Source: Neobacillus citreus
Lineage (GTDB): Bacteria > Bacillota > Bacilli > Bacillales > Cytobacillaceae
NCBI RefSeq assembly: GCF_018343545.2
Contig: NZ_JAGYPE020000016.1
Span: forward strand, 1-64,000
DNA length: 64,000 bases
Direction of reading: 5' to 3'
Of this stretch, positions 18,358 through 26,756 are shown piece after piece (position 1 is the stretch's first letter; each line of letters begins with the position of its first letter). Position numbers and translations under genes: made by a program. Below the pieces are notes generated by a model, which searched no databases, was not told the origin of the DNA, and worked only from the letters and a program-made list of their open reading frames with translations.

Positions 18358-20553
18358 TTGTTTTAACAAGTATTCGCAAATTTTACTGGAGCTTAGTCTA
18401 GCCGCCACATATGGGGGACGGATTTCTCTGGTGCCTTCGAGCGGGAGTCCGAGCCACAAAACCTTTTCGTCGAGCATGACAAACGGAAACGGAAAGTTCT
18501 CTTCCTGGTCTGAAATAACCGTTAATTTCACCCGTTCGCTCCTTTTCATTAGCTGCCCCTTCCATTCTTCCGTTAACTCGGTCCCCTTCGGCAAGGAGAT
18601 GACAATGGACGACTTGGCCGCTTTCAGGTCACGAAAGACAGCTTCTAGCTTTAGTGCATGAATCCACCTTAATTTAGGGTGTTGGCTGCAAATCCATGAA
18701 CCAATTTCCTTCGTCGTGACCGCTTGATTGCGCCTGACCTGATAGTCAACGAGCTGTCTTAGCGTTTTTCCTGAGTACACATGTTTTTGGATAAAATCTC
18801 GATTGCTGACGTGAAGAAATTTCCCCTTCGTTCTCGTAATCGCGACATTAATCAGGCGTTCACTGTCCTTGCCGGTTAGGAGCATCCCTGCACGGTCCTG
18901 CGGGGCACTGTCGACTGTATCAAAGATCATCACATCCCGTTCACTACCCTGGAATCGGTGGACAGTGGCCGCAATAATATCCGCTTGGCCGAGCTCATTC
19001 GTGTATATCTCTTCAAGCAGCAATTCCATCAGATTCGCCTGCGCCCGGTATGGTGTCACATACCCAATCGATTTAGCCCCGTCAAGGTAAGCTTCATGAA
19101 TCAATTGAAAAGATAATAGCAGCTGCCAGAGGTTGAATCTTGAATTAGTCGCTTTATCACTCATACAATGTAAGCCCGTGAAACTTGTATCCACTAGCAC
19201 GGCAGCCTGTTCTTTAAAGGGGGCAAGCCTTGTGATTCTGTTCCTGCTTTTATAAACACTCTCATGATCTCCAACCAGTGAATGATAGATATACTTGTTG
19301 GTAAAAGCAGAAATATCGGGGTGCATCCTCCGCTGTTCTTTTAATAAAAAAACTTGCGGGTGAAGTTCCCCAACGTTTAGGGATTCCACAACCCCAGCAT
19401 GATGGAACACATCCTCTTTCAGCCATTTGGCCACAAGCGGATCGCGGCTTGAAGCAATCGGAGGCAACTGTTTGAAGTCCCCGCAAATAATCACCCGATG
19501 ACCCAGTGCAGCTGCAAAAGCAGCCTGCGGCACATAGGCCATACTTGCTTCGTCGAGGATGACTACGTCATAGTCCTGGTCATAAACGGCGCTGTCACTG
19601 GCTGCCTTGGCCAGCGTCGTCCCGATAATGAACGCCTCTTTTACTAATTGGACTTCTTTCTTCCGGACTTTTTCCAAAAGTCTAGCAATTTGTGTTTCAA
19701 GCTCAAGCAGATGATCCGAATCTCGTTTACTAAAAGAATGAGCCAGATCCTGCTTTAAGTTACGTCTTTCTTCTATTAGTCTCTCTCGATCCTGGGCTAG
19801 GAGTGGGTCCTGTTTTTCAATGAGCAGACCTGTGGTAATTTCGTGATGGGCCGACAGCGTATCACCGCCACCACCACCATAGCGAAGTACATCCCCTTCC
19901 CGGAATCGGTTTTTCCTTTTAATAAAATCTGTCAGTTCGCCCATTAAGACATCGACAGCTTGATTGCTATGCGACAGAATCAGCACCTTTTTCTGCTGAA
20001 AATATTTGTTGGCTGCCGTTCTGGCTAGGGTGTACGTTTTGCCCGTTCCCGGCGGCCCCCAGACAAACGTGACGGGATTGTATTTTGACCGCAACACCAC
20101 TTCGTGGACATTGCTCTTAATCTTGTCTGCCGGATGCTTGGTTTCCATCGAAGGATTCATCAATCTTTTCACTCTCAGCCGCTTTTGCTTGTTTTTTTTG
20201 ATTTCATCCAAGCGTTCGATTAATTGCTCGAGCAGTTCCCAGGGATCATGCAGCAAAAATGCATCGGAAATGAGGTCGCCAAAGCTTTGCTCCAAAGCAA
20301 GGATGACTCCCCTGCCCTCGGAAGAAAGCACCTTTCCGCTGCTTTTCATCGCGCCCCATTCCAACTTTATCGCCGAACCAACAGGTATCCTTAATGGAAT
20401 GGCTGTATCAAAATAATAGCTGTAGGCTTCATCGTTTGATAACAGCCTGCCATTCGTCACAATATAACGGCTTCCGCCGTACTTTTTTAGGTGATTAATC
20501 TCATTTTGAAGGGCTTGCTGCCACTCTTTTAGATAGGTTTTGGTTGTTGTCAT
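18352..20553 (-). CDS. Superfamily 1 DNA/RNA helicase (UPF1/IGHMBP2/DNA2-like)
   Basis: A 733-residue ATP-dependent helicase. All SF1 motifs are readable: Walker A WGPPGTGKTYTLA (about residue 170), Walker B VVILDEASM, GDFKQLPPI (motif III), EQRRMHPDI (IV), TVHRFQGSERD (V) and NVAITRTKGK (VI). A roughly 160-residue N-terminal region of unknown function precedes the core, and the C-terminal 120 residues may be a small nuclease-like or phospholipase-D-like fold, not certain. ATG at 20553 has AAAGGAGATC upstream. The gene lies 69 bases after a small acidic protein gene, with a repeat between them. The partner suggests a two-protein nucleic-acid processing unit. Confidence 0.85.
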   Translation of the reverse strand: MTTTKTYLKEWQQALQNEINHLKKYGGSRYIVTNGRLLSNDEAYSYYFDTAIPLRIPVGSAIKLEWGAMKSSGKVLSSEGRGVILALEQSFGDLISDAFLLHDPWELLEQLIERLDEIKKNKQKRLRVKRLMNPSMETKHPADKIKSNVHEVVLRSKYNPVTFVWGPPGTGKTYTLARTAANKYFQQKKVLILSHSNQAVDVLMGELTDFIKRKNRFREGDVLRYGGGGGDTLSAHHEITTGLLIEKQDPLLAQDRERLIEERRNLKQDLAHSFSKRDSDHLLELETQIARLLEKVRKKEVQLVKEAFIIGTTLAKAASDSAVYDQDYDVVILDEASMAYVPQAAFAAALGHRVIICGDFKQLPPIASSRDPLVAKWLKEDVFHHAGVVESLNVGELHPQVFLLKEQRRMHPDISAFTNKYIYHSLVGDHESVYKSRNRITRLAPFKEQAAVLVDTSFTGLHCMSDKATNSRFNLWQLLLSFQLIHEAYLDGAKSIGYVTPYRAQANLMELLLEEIYTNELGQADIIAATVHRFQGSERDVMIFDTVDSAPQDRAGMLLTGKDSERLINVAITRTKGKFLHVSNRDFIQKHVYSGKTLRQLVDYQVRRNQAVTTKEIGSWICSQHPKLRWIHALKLEAVFRDLKAAKSSIVISLPKGTELTEEWKGQLMKRSERVKLTVISDQEENFPFPFVMLDEKVLWLGLPLEGTREIRPPYVAARLSSSKICEYLLKQK

Positions 20554-20567
20554 TTGGATCTCCTTTT

Positions 20568-20625
20568 GAAACACAGGGACGGTTCTTCTGCTTCTTGAAG
20601 CAGAAGAACCGTCCCCATGCATCAT
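20568..20625. repeat. Family 1 hairpin repeat
   Basis: Full copy with arms GGGACGGTTCTTCTGCTTC / GAAGCAGAAGAACCGTCCC. It separates the acidic-protein gene from the helicase gene on the same strand. Its TCA end supplies the acidic-protein stop codon at 20622-20624. Confidence 0.85.
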
Positions 20626-21035
20626 TCTCCTTCCTCCTCGTCCTGCTCGTCTTCCTCCTGTAATTTTTGGATTTCATCGGAAAGCTGCTCAAACGCTTGG
20701 AGTCGAAATTTCGCACTGGCAATTAGGTCATCGATGATTTGAATAAACGTCTCATAATCAATCCTATTTTCGCTGCATTCTTGAATCATCCTTATTAAAT
20801 CTGCCTCATACAATTGATATCTCTCTTTAAACGTTTCATTCTTCATCGTTAGGAAATACTCTTCATCCACAACGAATTCATTAAATATTTTTTTGGTCAA
20901 TCGTTTTTTTGTGACTTTTATTTCTTCTTGATCCTGCTGACTTTCATAATGCTGCGCATCCTCATATTCTGAGCAAAGCGTCGCATAAATTTTCTCAAGC
21001 AGCTCCGTCGGCTCTAAATATCTTAAATTCGGCAT
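20622..21035 (-). CDS. Small acidic protein of unknown function, upstream of helicase
   Basis: A 137-residue protein I do not recognise. It is predicted all-helical, has no membrane segment, and ends in a strongly acidic tail (LQEEDEQDEEEGE). A good ribosome site (GGGAGG) precedes the ATG at 21035. It sits immediately upstream of the SF1 helicase on the same strand, so it may be a partner or regulator of it; the acidic tail could mimic nucleic acid. A repeat-derived hairpin between the two genes could lower helicase expression relative to this gene. Function is inferred from position only. Confidence 0.6.
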   Translation of the reverse strand: MPNLRYLEPTELLEKIYATLCSEYEDAQHYESQQDQEEIKVTKKRLTKKIFNEFVVDEEYFLTMKNETFKERYQLYEADLIRMIQECSENRIDYETFIQIIDDLIASAKFRLQAFEQLSDEIQKLQEEDEQDEEEGE

Positions 21036-21090
21036 CTCGAAAACCTCCCATATCTAGTTATTTCCAAATATCTACTGTCAAACACGGGAG

Positions 21091-21177
21091 TGATACATGG
21101 GGACGGTTCTCGTGCATCAAAAAAAAAGGGCGGCTCTTCCGCATTATGAAGCAGAAGAACCGTCCCCATGTCTCATT
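21091..21177. repeat. Family 1 repeat cluster
   Basis: A short copy (GGGGACGGTTCTCGTGCATCA) is followed by a diverged full copy. The right half is translated on the minus strand as the C terminus of the penicillin-binding protein. Confidence 0.8.
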
Positions 21178-23216
21178 AAATTGAAATATGCTTTCAGTAT
21201 TCCTTGCCCGATTTTTTTATTTACTGGATGGGAATCTGTGAGTGTATTGGGAACGACAATGGAAAAGGCGATCTCTGGGTCATTAAATGGTGCATAACCG
21301 ACCAATGTTAAATTATAAGTGGGTCTGTCGGTAATGAGTTTTTTCTTGATTGGGTCATAATAGAATGCTTCCGCTGTCCCTGTTTTCCCTGCAATATTGT
21401 AGGAACGAAACGGCTCTTCAGCAAAGGAAGATGTAGCAGTCCCTCCAGCTTCTTGGTAAACCTTCCTTAATCCTTCTTGCACTCTTTTTATATGACTAGG
21501 TTCCATATCTATGCGATTCAGAACAACTGGCTCTATTGATGAATAAACAGGCCCCAGCTCTTTTTCCGTTGTGGATTCGTGAATTTCTTTTACTATGGTT
21601 GGCTTTATTCTATTTCCATTATTAGCAATTGTGGCAATATATTGGGCCAATTGAATGGGAGTATAGGTATCAAACTGGCCAATCGCAAAATCCAGAGCTT
21701 TACCGGGGATGGAAGTTTCCCCCGGAAGACCTGTTGCCTCGTTTGGCAAATCGATCCCCGTCCTAACGCCTAGACCAAATTGGTTAAAATAATACCTAAA
21801 GGTTTTGAAAACCTTGGTACCTCCAGGCAGCTTCATATTGGGGTAATATTCTGTCCCCATCATTTTTATCGCTGTTTTAAACATATACACGTTCGATGAT
21901 CTTTTTAGCGCTGTTAAATCGTCAATCACGTCCATGTTGGTATACGATTTTTTGACAGGTGTACTTTGAATGTTTAGCGGTTCATCCAGGATCGGGGTAC
22001 CTGGCCGTATGACGCCAGTTTTAAAACCCGTCAATACAGTAGCGCCTTTTACCGCAGATCCCATGGCATAGGAAGAGGTAATGGTCCCTAAAGCATAATC
22101 ATTCACTGTCCACTTCCCATCTTTTTGCTCGAGTTTTTTCCCGGCTAAGGATAGAACTTCCCCTGTTTTTGGGTTCAGCATGACAACAAAGGCACAATCC
22201 AAGAATGGCCCTCCACCATTGATCTTTGCGGACATCAGTTCATTCGCCAGAATTTCTTCCACTCGCTTTTGCAATTCTATGTCGATCGTCAACACCAAGT
22301 CTTTTCCTGGCTTCCCTTCGCTCATTACCTTGCTCGAAATGATGTTTCCGGTATTATCCGTCTCGTATTGGATTTTTTCTTTCTGTCCTTTTAAAACACC
22401 CTCATATAATAACTCAATTTGACTTTTTCCCACACGGTCATTACGGCTATATCCTCTAGGAAGATAGTAATCTAGTGAATCCCCAGGCAGTCCTTCTTTT
22501 GAGGTCGTAACATTTCCTAAAACAGACCGAAAGATATCCCCATTAGGATACTCTCTCTTCCAATCCGTAACGACATCAACGCCTGGAAGAAGGTCCAAAT
22601 TTTCGCTTACGACAGCCAGTTCTTCTAATGGAACATCTTCATTTTTGACGATTTGTGGTGTCAAAGCATAGCCGCCTGCCATCTCACGATAAATAGCTGC
22701 GACTTCCAGCTCCTCTTGGCTGATTTCAGCCAAGTCTGTTTTCGGATCAATTCTTTTTAGCTGCAGCTGGTATAATTCTTTATTGGTCAAATCTTTATTA
22801 CTTTTTTCTTTAGCTGTCAGCTTTTGTTCAGCTTTTTCCGGCCGCGTTAAGATCCAGTAATCCTTTAAATCCCGCTCTGTTAATTTATCAGTATCTTTTT
22901 CTATGAGTTTTGCCAATTCTTGCGCAACCTTCAGTACTTCCTGATTGGAGATATTGATATCCCTCGTATAGGAAATGGTATTAACCGACAAGTTGCTGAC
23001 GATTGGCCTTCCAAATCGATCATAAATCTCCCCCCTTGGAACGGGGTGGTTGACTGTAATATTATCAGTTCGCGCAATCTCTTTTTGATAATCTTCACCA
23101 TATACAATTTGCACCACACCCATCCTAAAAATAAGGACAGAAAACAACAAAAAGACAATCACGAATAGAATATTAACTCGGGCCAGTTTCACGTTTTTCT
23201 TTTTATTCTCTGTCAT
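21144..23216 (-). CDS. Class B penicillin-binding protein (PbpA/PbpH-like transpeptidase)
   Basis: A 690-residue peptidoglycan D,D-transpeptidase. It has an N-terminal membrane anchor (about residues 13-33), a PBP dimer domain starting PRGEIYDRFGRPIVSN, and the transpeptidase domain with SAVK (the SxxK nucleophile motif), SSN and KTGT. Length matches PbpA/PbpH rather than the division-specific proteins, and no PASTA domains are present. It should cross-link wall on the outer membrane face, probably in elongation or outgrowth. Oddity: the final ten residues (MRHGDGSSAS) come from a family-1 repeat. It has no functional neighbour in the same direction. Confidence 0.9.
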   Translation of the reverse strand: MTENKKKNVKLARVNILFVIVFLLFSVLIFRMGVVQIVYGEDYQKEIARTDNITVNHPVPRGEIYDRFGRPIVSNLSVNTISYTRDINISNQEVLKVAQELAKLIEKDTDKLTERDLKDYWILTRPEKAEQKLTAKEKSNKDLTNKELYQLQLKRIDPKTDLAEISQEELEVAAIYREMAGGYALTPQIVKNEDVPLEELAVVSENLDLLPGVDVVTDWKREYPNGDIFRSVLGNVTTSKEGLPGDSLDYYLPRGYSRNDRVGKSQIELLYEGVLKGQKEKIQYETDNTGNIISSKVMSEGKPGKDLVLTIDIELQKRVEEILANELMSAKINGGGPFLDCAFVVMLNPKTGEVLSLAGKKLEQKDGKWTVNDYALGTITSSYAMGSAVKGATVLTGFKTGVIRPGTPILDEPLNIQSTPVKKSYTNMDVIDDLTALKRSSNVYMFKTAIKMMGTEYYPNMKLPGGTKVFKTFRYYFNQFGLGVRTGIDLPNEATGLPGETSIPGKALDFAIGQFDTYTPIQLAQYIATIANNGNRIKPTIVKEIHESTTEKELGPVYSSIEPVVLNRIDMEPSHIKRVQEGLRKVYQEAGGTATSSFAEEPFRSYNIAGKTGTAEAFYYDPIKKKLITDRPTYNLTLVGYAPFNDPEIAFSIVVPNTLTDSHPVNKKIGQGILKAYFNLMRHGDGSSAS

Positions 23217-23308
23217 CCAACCAACCTCTCACTATCACCTCATACAGTAGTTAGGTCTATTTTACGTTGTAAACGGAAGGAATTTCCAGTAATATGCATA
23301 GAAACACA

Positions 23309-23366
23309 GAAGCATGGGGACGGTTCTTCTGCATCATGAAGCAGAAGAACCGTCCCCACTCATCAT
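23309..23366. repeat. Family 1 hairpin repeat
   Basis: Full copy between the DUF4179 gene end and the PBP start. The stop codon of the DUF4179 gene (minus strand, 23363-23365) is its TCA end. Confidence 0.85.
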
Positions 23367-24451
23367 TTTGGTATCGTAAACGGAAGGACCCATTTTCCTG
23401 CGATTCCGTCTATCCACTTGATGACAAACCGATATTCTCCTGCTCCTTCGAGCGGCGGAAACAGGATATCCCCCGTTCCAGCCCTAGAAAACCCGCTTGT
23501 TCTAAATCCTGCGGAAAGGAATTCATAACGGGTGCCATCTGAGGCTTTTTCAATATACATCACCAAATTTTCATGTGCCACTGACTTTTTAAATTCAGCA
23601 GTATAGTCGAGTTTTGTTGAGCTTGGAGTCAAGGTGACCTTCTTGAGCTTTATTTCCACTTCTTCATTGCTAACAACTGCTGCCGGATGAATTGTTTTCT
23701 TTGCATCCTGCCATTCCTGCACCCACTCCATAGTCCAAGGCCCAACCTTATCCTTTGAAAAATCAGCTGTCGTCCAATTCAGTGCCCCTATTTCCAGATG
23801 GAACCTGACACCCAATACTCGTTGCCAAGCCGGTGCAGCAGGAAATTCAATCATTCCTTTATTGGCATCCGCATCCATGCTGACACTATAAGATTTGTAC
23901 CGTGACATCCCAAATTGATCGACCAGCTTAATACCCTCCGGCATCCAGCCCCCTGAATCCCCAGGGGGCGGGTTCAGTTGAAAAAAGATAACGGTACGGT
24001 TGCTATCTGCATAGGTTCCGACGATGTCGATACGAAAACCATCAACGGTTGCCGACAGCTCCTGAGCTTGAATATTCCCTTTTTTCGCCTCCCGAAGCAA
24101 CCCTACATCTTGCTTGGAAATGAGGTGTTCCGCAAATGGGACTGACCGGACGGCAGCATAAGCAAATGCCTCCCACCTTGGCATGGCGTAGAAGCTAAAT
24201 TTCAGAAGACCCAATATCAATACTAGTACAGAGGCAGTTAATATCGTTCTTTTAGCAGTAAGATACCAGACTTTTGCTTTTATTGTACTTTCCGTCTTTA
24301 ATGTATCCCCCTCTGCCATCGCCCGTTCTGCCATTTTTGCAAAATCAGGATATTCACTGATTTCTTTCTGAAAATAGTTTCTTAGCATGTTTTCAACTTC
24401 TATATCCTCAGGGTTGCTGACTGGCGCAAACCTTTTATCGTCATTGTTCAT
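23363..24451 (-). CDS. Anti-sigma factor, DUF4179 family
   Basis: A 362-residue membrane protein that should hold the co-encoded ECF sigma factor inactive until an envelope signal arrives. The first ~90 residues are cytosolic, one membrane segment follows (TILTASVLVLILGLLKFSFY), then an extracellular DUF4179-type beta domain (FRIDIVGTYADSNRTVIFFQ region) and a second immunoglobulin-like domain. ATG at 24451 lies inside the end of the sigma gene with AAGGAGCGG upstream; the 11-base overlap indicates coupling. Which signal it senses is unknown. Confidence 0.8.
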   Translation of the reverse strand: MNNDDKRFAPVSNPEDIEVENMLRNYFQKEISEYPDFAKMAERAMAEGDTLKTESTIKAKVWYLTAKRTILTASVLVLILGLLKFSFYAMPRWEAFAYAAVRSVPFAEHLISKQDVGLLREAKKGNIQAQELSATVDGFRIDIVGTYADSNRTVIFFQLNPPPGDSGGWMPEGIKLVDQFGMSRYKSYSVSMDADANKGMIEFPAAPAWQRVLGVRFHLEIGALNWTTADFSKDKVGPWTMEWVQEWQDAKKTIHPAAVVSNEEVEIKLKKVTLTPSSTKLDYTAEFKKSVAHENLVMYIEKASDGTRYEFLSAGFRTSGFSRAGTGDILFPPLEGAGEYRFVIKWIDGIAGKWVLPFTIPK

Positions 24452-24995
24452 GATTTGCCCGCTCCTTACCAAAATGATGAGTGTATTCCTTAGGCATGTT
24501 CTTCCTTATTGTTTTAAGCGCTCGATGAATCCGCGACTTAATCGTTCCTTCCCGCATTCCTGTAATTTCAGCAATCTGCCGGAAGGTAAATTCTACTGCA
24601 TAGTGCATCGCAAGCAAATGGCGGTCCTCCTCAGAAACCGTTTGAAGAAGCCAGTCAATTTCCTCGCGGTCTTCGATTCTCTGGTAGGAAGAATGCGCAT
24701 CTGCCTGTTCCCATTCCAGGTTGTGCGGCGTCTCACGATTCTTGGTTTTGTTTTTATCAAGAAATACATGCCACAATACCCGGAAGAACCAGCCCTTTAG
24801 ATTAACGCGTACACCTTTCCCTGATTTCCACGTCCTAAGGAAAGCCTCCTGCACGACATCCTCTGCTTCACTCCTATTTCTAGTCCAATACAACGCCAAG
24901 CGAAATGCTTCGGGACCCACCGTCTCACAAAACCTCGTATATTCACCCGGACTATCGATTCTATATTCGTCATTCACTAAAGCCAAGCAGCACAC
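24441..24995 (-). CDS. ECF-type RNA polymerase sigma factor
   Basis: A 184-residue sigma-70 family ECF factor. Region 2 is seen in AFRLALYWTRNRSEAEDVVQEAFLRTW (about 30-56) and region 4 in EFTFRQIAEITGMREGTIKSRIHRAL (about 135-160). The next gene overlaps it and encodes a DUF4179 membrane protein, the usual anti-sigma partner. The GTG at 24995 is very close to GAGGGAG, so the true start may be a few codons in. Such pairs autoregulate; I did not find a clear ECF promoter upstream. Confidence 0.88.
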   Translation of the reverse strand: MCCLALVNDEYRIDSPGEYTRFCETVGPEAFRLALYWTRNRSEAEDVVQEAFLRTWKSGKGVRVNLKGWFFRVLWHVFLDKNKTKNRETPHNLEWEQADAHSSYQRIEDREEIDWLLQTVSEEDRHLLAMHYAVEFTFRQIAEITGMREGTIKSRIHRALKTIRKNMPKEYTHHFGKERANHEQ

Positions 24996-25060
24996 ACTCC
25001 CTCGAAAAGCCTTCTATATAATACGACTTTGATTATCCAAAAATCGTTGCATAAATTTAG

Positions 25061-25107
25061 TGAAACATGAGGCAGAAGAACCGTCCCCATGCATCACCAC
25101 GCATCAC
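25061..25107. repeat. Family 1 repeat, right-half copy
   Basis: Has TGAAACATGAGGCAGAAGAA then CCGTCCCCATGCATCA without the left arm. It lies between the divergent sigma and yedE genes. Confidence 0.65.
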
Positions 25108-25200
25108 TATTGAATAATGCGATAGTTTCCAATCGGATATATCTATATATTGTATTGCATAATTACCAGAAAACAGTAACATTAATGATATACGTCCTTT

Positions 25201-25236
25201 AAAAATGCCTGGAAAATTCCTCGGCATTTTTGTTTT
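25201..25236. terminator. Terminator-like hairpin ahead of yedE
   Basis: Stem AAAAATGCC / GGCATTTTT with a 13-base loop and a T-rich tail, 45 bases before the yedE start on the same strand. A plausible promoter (TTGCAT-16-TAACAT, about 25153-25180) lies just before it. It may isolate yedE from upstream transcription or act in attenuation. Confidence 0.55.
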
Positions 25237-25280
25237 GTGTAAGTATTTTTAAAAAATAATGATAGGGGTGTTGCAGCTTT

Positions 25281-26510
25281 ATGAAGCTTTATGGCAAAAT
25301 CTTCAAAGAATATTGGAATCCCTATGTAGCTATTAGTATTGCAGGATTAGTAAGTGCATTGTACTTTGGCATTACCGGTACTGTTTGGGCCGTGACTGGG
25401 GAATTCACAAGATTGGGCGGACATATTTTAGGATGGTTCGGTGTCGATGTTTCGGATTGGGCCTATTTTCAACTGGTCGGCCTTCAAGGGACTCCCGTCA
25501 GCCGGACAGATGGCTGGATTGTCATCGGAATGCTGGCTGGCGCACTCATTACAATTCTCCTAAGCAACAGTTTCAAAATCCGTGTTCCGAAACAAAAAAG
25601 GCGGTTGGTACAAGGATTTATTGGCGGAATTATAGCAGGGTTTGGCGCCCGTCTCGCTCTTGGCTGTAACTTGGCCGCCTTTTTCACAGGCGTCCCTCAG
25701 TTTTCGTTCCATTCGTGGATTTTTATGGCCGCCACTGCAATCGGGACCTTTTTTGGCGTTAAGGTTGTGAACACAAAATGGTGGCGAGGCAAGCCAACAC
25801 TAATGAAAGGAACGATGAACCCAGTTGTTACCGAGCATGTCCAAAAAAGAAACATTCAGCCTATCTTGGGTGTAGTCTTTGCCTGTCTTTATATCGGTGT
25901 CATCCTTTACTTTTTCGCAGCAGGTAAAACTCTTTTGGCGGTTGCATGTATAGCTGGGGCCTTGTTTGGCATTCTCATTGAACGCGGACAAATTTGTTTC
26001 ACTTCCGCTTTCCGCGATTTATGGATCAGCGGCCGTGCCGTTATGTCAAAAGCCATTGCCGTCGGGATGATGATTAGTGTCGTGATAACATTCATCTATA
26101 TTCAAAACGGCTCTGTTGCTCTCATCAAAATTGCTGCTCCTAGTACTGTAATTGGCGGGCTGTTATTTGGATTTGGTATTGTTCTTGCCGGAGGCTGTGA
26201 AACCGGCATGATGTACCGGGCAATGGAAGGTCAATTGTTATTCTGGGTTGTTGGTGCAGGAAATATCGTCGGAGCTACATTCTTGGCATACGGCTGGGAC
26301 CACCTTGGGATTTTTCATGCCCTTGGGGAAAATTGGCCGAAGGTAAACTTAATTGAACAATGGGGACCTACAGGAGCACTGGTTGGTACAATGGCTATGC
26401 TGCTTGTTTGGTTTTTACTTTCAAACTGGTGGGAAAAGCGGTTCCGTTACGGGACTGGAATCAAACACGAAAAGAAAGAACGGATTTCTCACGTTACAAA
26501 GGAGGCATAA
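25281..26510 (+). CDS. yedE: YeeE/YedE-family transporter, selenium/sulfur type
   Basis: A 409-residue polytopic membrane protein of the YeeE/YedE (thiosulfate transporter TsuA) family. Conserved cysteine motifs that guide the anion are present: LGCNLAAFFTGVPQFS, GILIERGQICFTSAFRDLW and LAGGCETGMMYRAMEGQ. The long single-chain form is the type often paired with yedF and linked to selenium use in other bacteria. A yedF/tusA gene follows after three bases behind AAAGGAGG, so the two are one operon. Because that partner carries an in-frame TGA at its active site, I favour transport of a selenium or persulfide-type substrate over plain thiosulfate; this is inference. Confidence 0.85.
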   Translation: MKLYGKIFKEYWNPYVAISIAGLVSALYFGITGTVWAVTGEFTRLGGHILGWFGVDVSDWAYFQLVGLQGTPVSRTDGWIVIGMLAGALITILLSNSFKIRVPKQKRRLVQGFIGGIIAGFGARLALGCNLAAFFTGVPQFSFHSWIFMAATAIGTFFGVKVVNTKWWRGKPTLMKGTMNPVVTEHVQKRNIQPILGVVFACLYIGVILYFFAAGKTLLAVACIAGALFGILIERGQICFTSAFRDLWISGRAVMSKAIAVGMMISVVITFIYIQNGSVALIKIAAPSTVIGGLLFGFGIVLAGGCETGMMYRAMEGQLLFWVVGAGNIVGATFLAYGWDHLGIFHALGENWPKVNLIEQWGPTGALVGTMAMLLVWFLLSNWWEKRFRYGTGIKHEKKERISHVTKEA

Positions 26511-26513
26511 TTC

Positions 26514-26756
26514 ATGTCACAGGTGATGGATGTTAACTACACTTTAGACATTCGCGGCGAGCCATGACCATACCCTGTCATTTATGCGCTGGATGCGCTA
26601 AAGTCTATGAAAATCGGGGAAGTATTACAGGTCATCGCGGACTGCCCGCAATCATTCCGCAGTGTGCCGGAGGAAGCCGTCAAACACGGCTATAAACTTC
26701 TAGCCGAACCGAAAAAGGTTGGGCAGGATATTTATTTTTATATTAAAGTGGTGTGA
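26514..26756 (+). CDS. yedF: YedF/TusA-family protein, probable selenoprotein (in-frame TGA at the catalytic Cys)
   Basis: Eighty-one codons with a TGA at codon 18 (26565-26567). Read through, the protein is complete and family-typical: LDIRGEP-U-PYPV, GEVLQVIADCPQS, VPEEAVKHGY, and a closing beta-strand. In TusA/YedF the motif is GEPCPYP and the Cys carries the persulfide; here exactly that Cys codon is TGA, with 63 intact codons after it. AAAGGAGG lies eight bases before the ATG and the gene follows yedE by three bases. A SECIS-like hairpin begins nine bases after the TGA. I therefore read TGA as selenocysteine. A recent nonsense mutation or a base error (TGC to TGA) is the alternative. The real stop is the TGA at 26754, shared with a repeat. 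Confidence 0.75.
26577..26605 (+). promoter_or_regulatory. Candidate bacterial SECIS element
   Basis: Hairpin downstream of the in-frame TGA: upper stem GCGC/GCGC (26586-26589 with 26595-26598), loop UGGAU (26590-26594) with G at its second position, a bulged U at 26585 just below the upper stem, then UUUA/UAAA and C-G/G-C pairs. The loop starts 22 bases after the TGA. The bulged U under a 4-bp upper stem and an early loop G mirror the E. coli fdhF element. Confidence 0.6.

Noticed and set aside
18352-20625. Helicase start at 20625
   Set aside because: The extra 24 residues are translated from the repeat; AAAGGAG precedes the ATG at 20553 instead.
26514-26756. Reading yedF simply as a pseudogene
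   Set aside because: A decayed gene would not be expected to hold one stop exactly at the catalytic Cys codon, an intact frame, a good ribosome site and a SECIS-like hairpin. Not excluded, but judged less likely.
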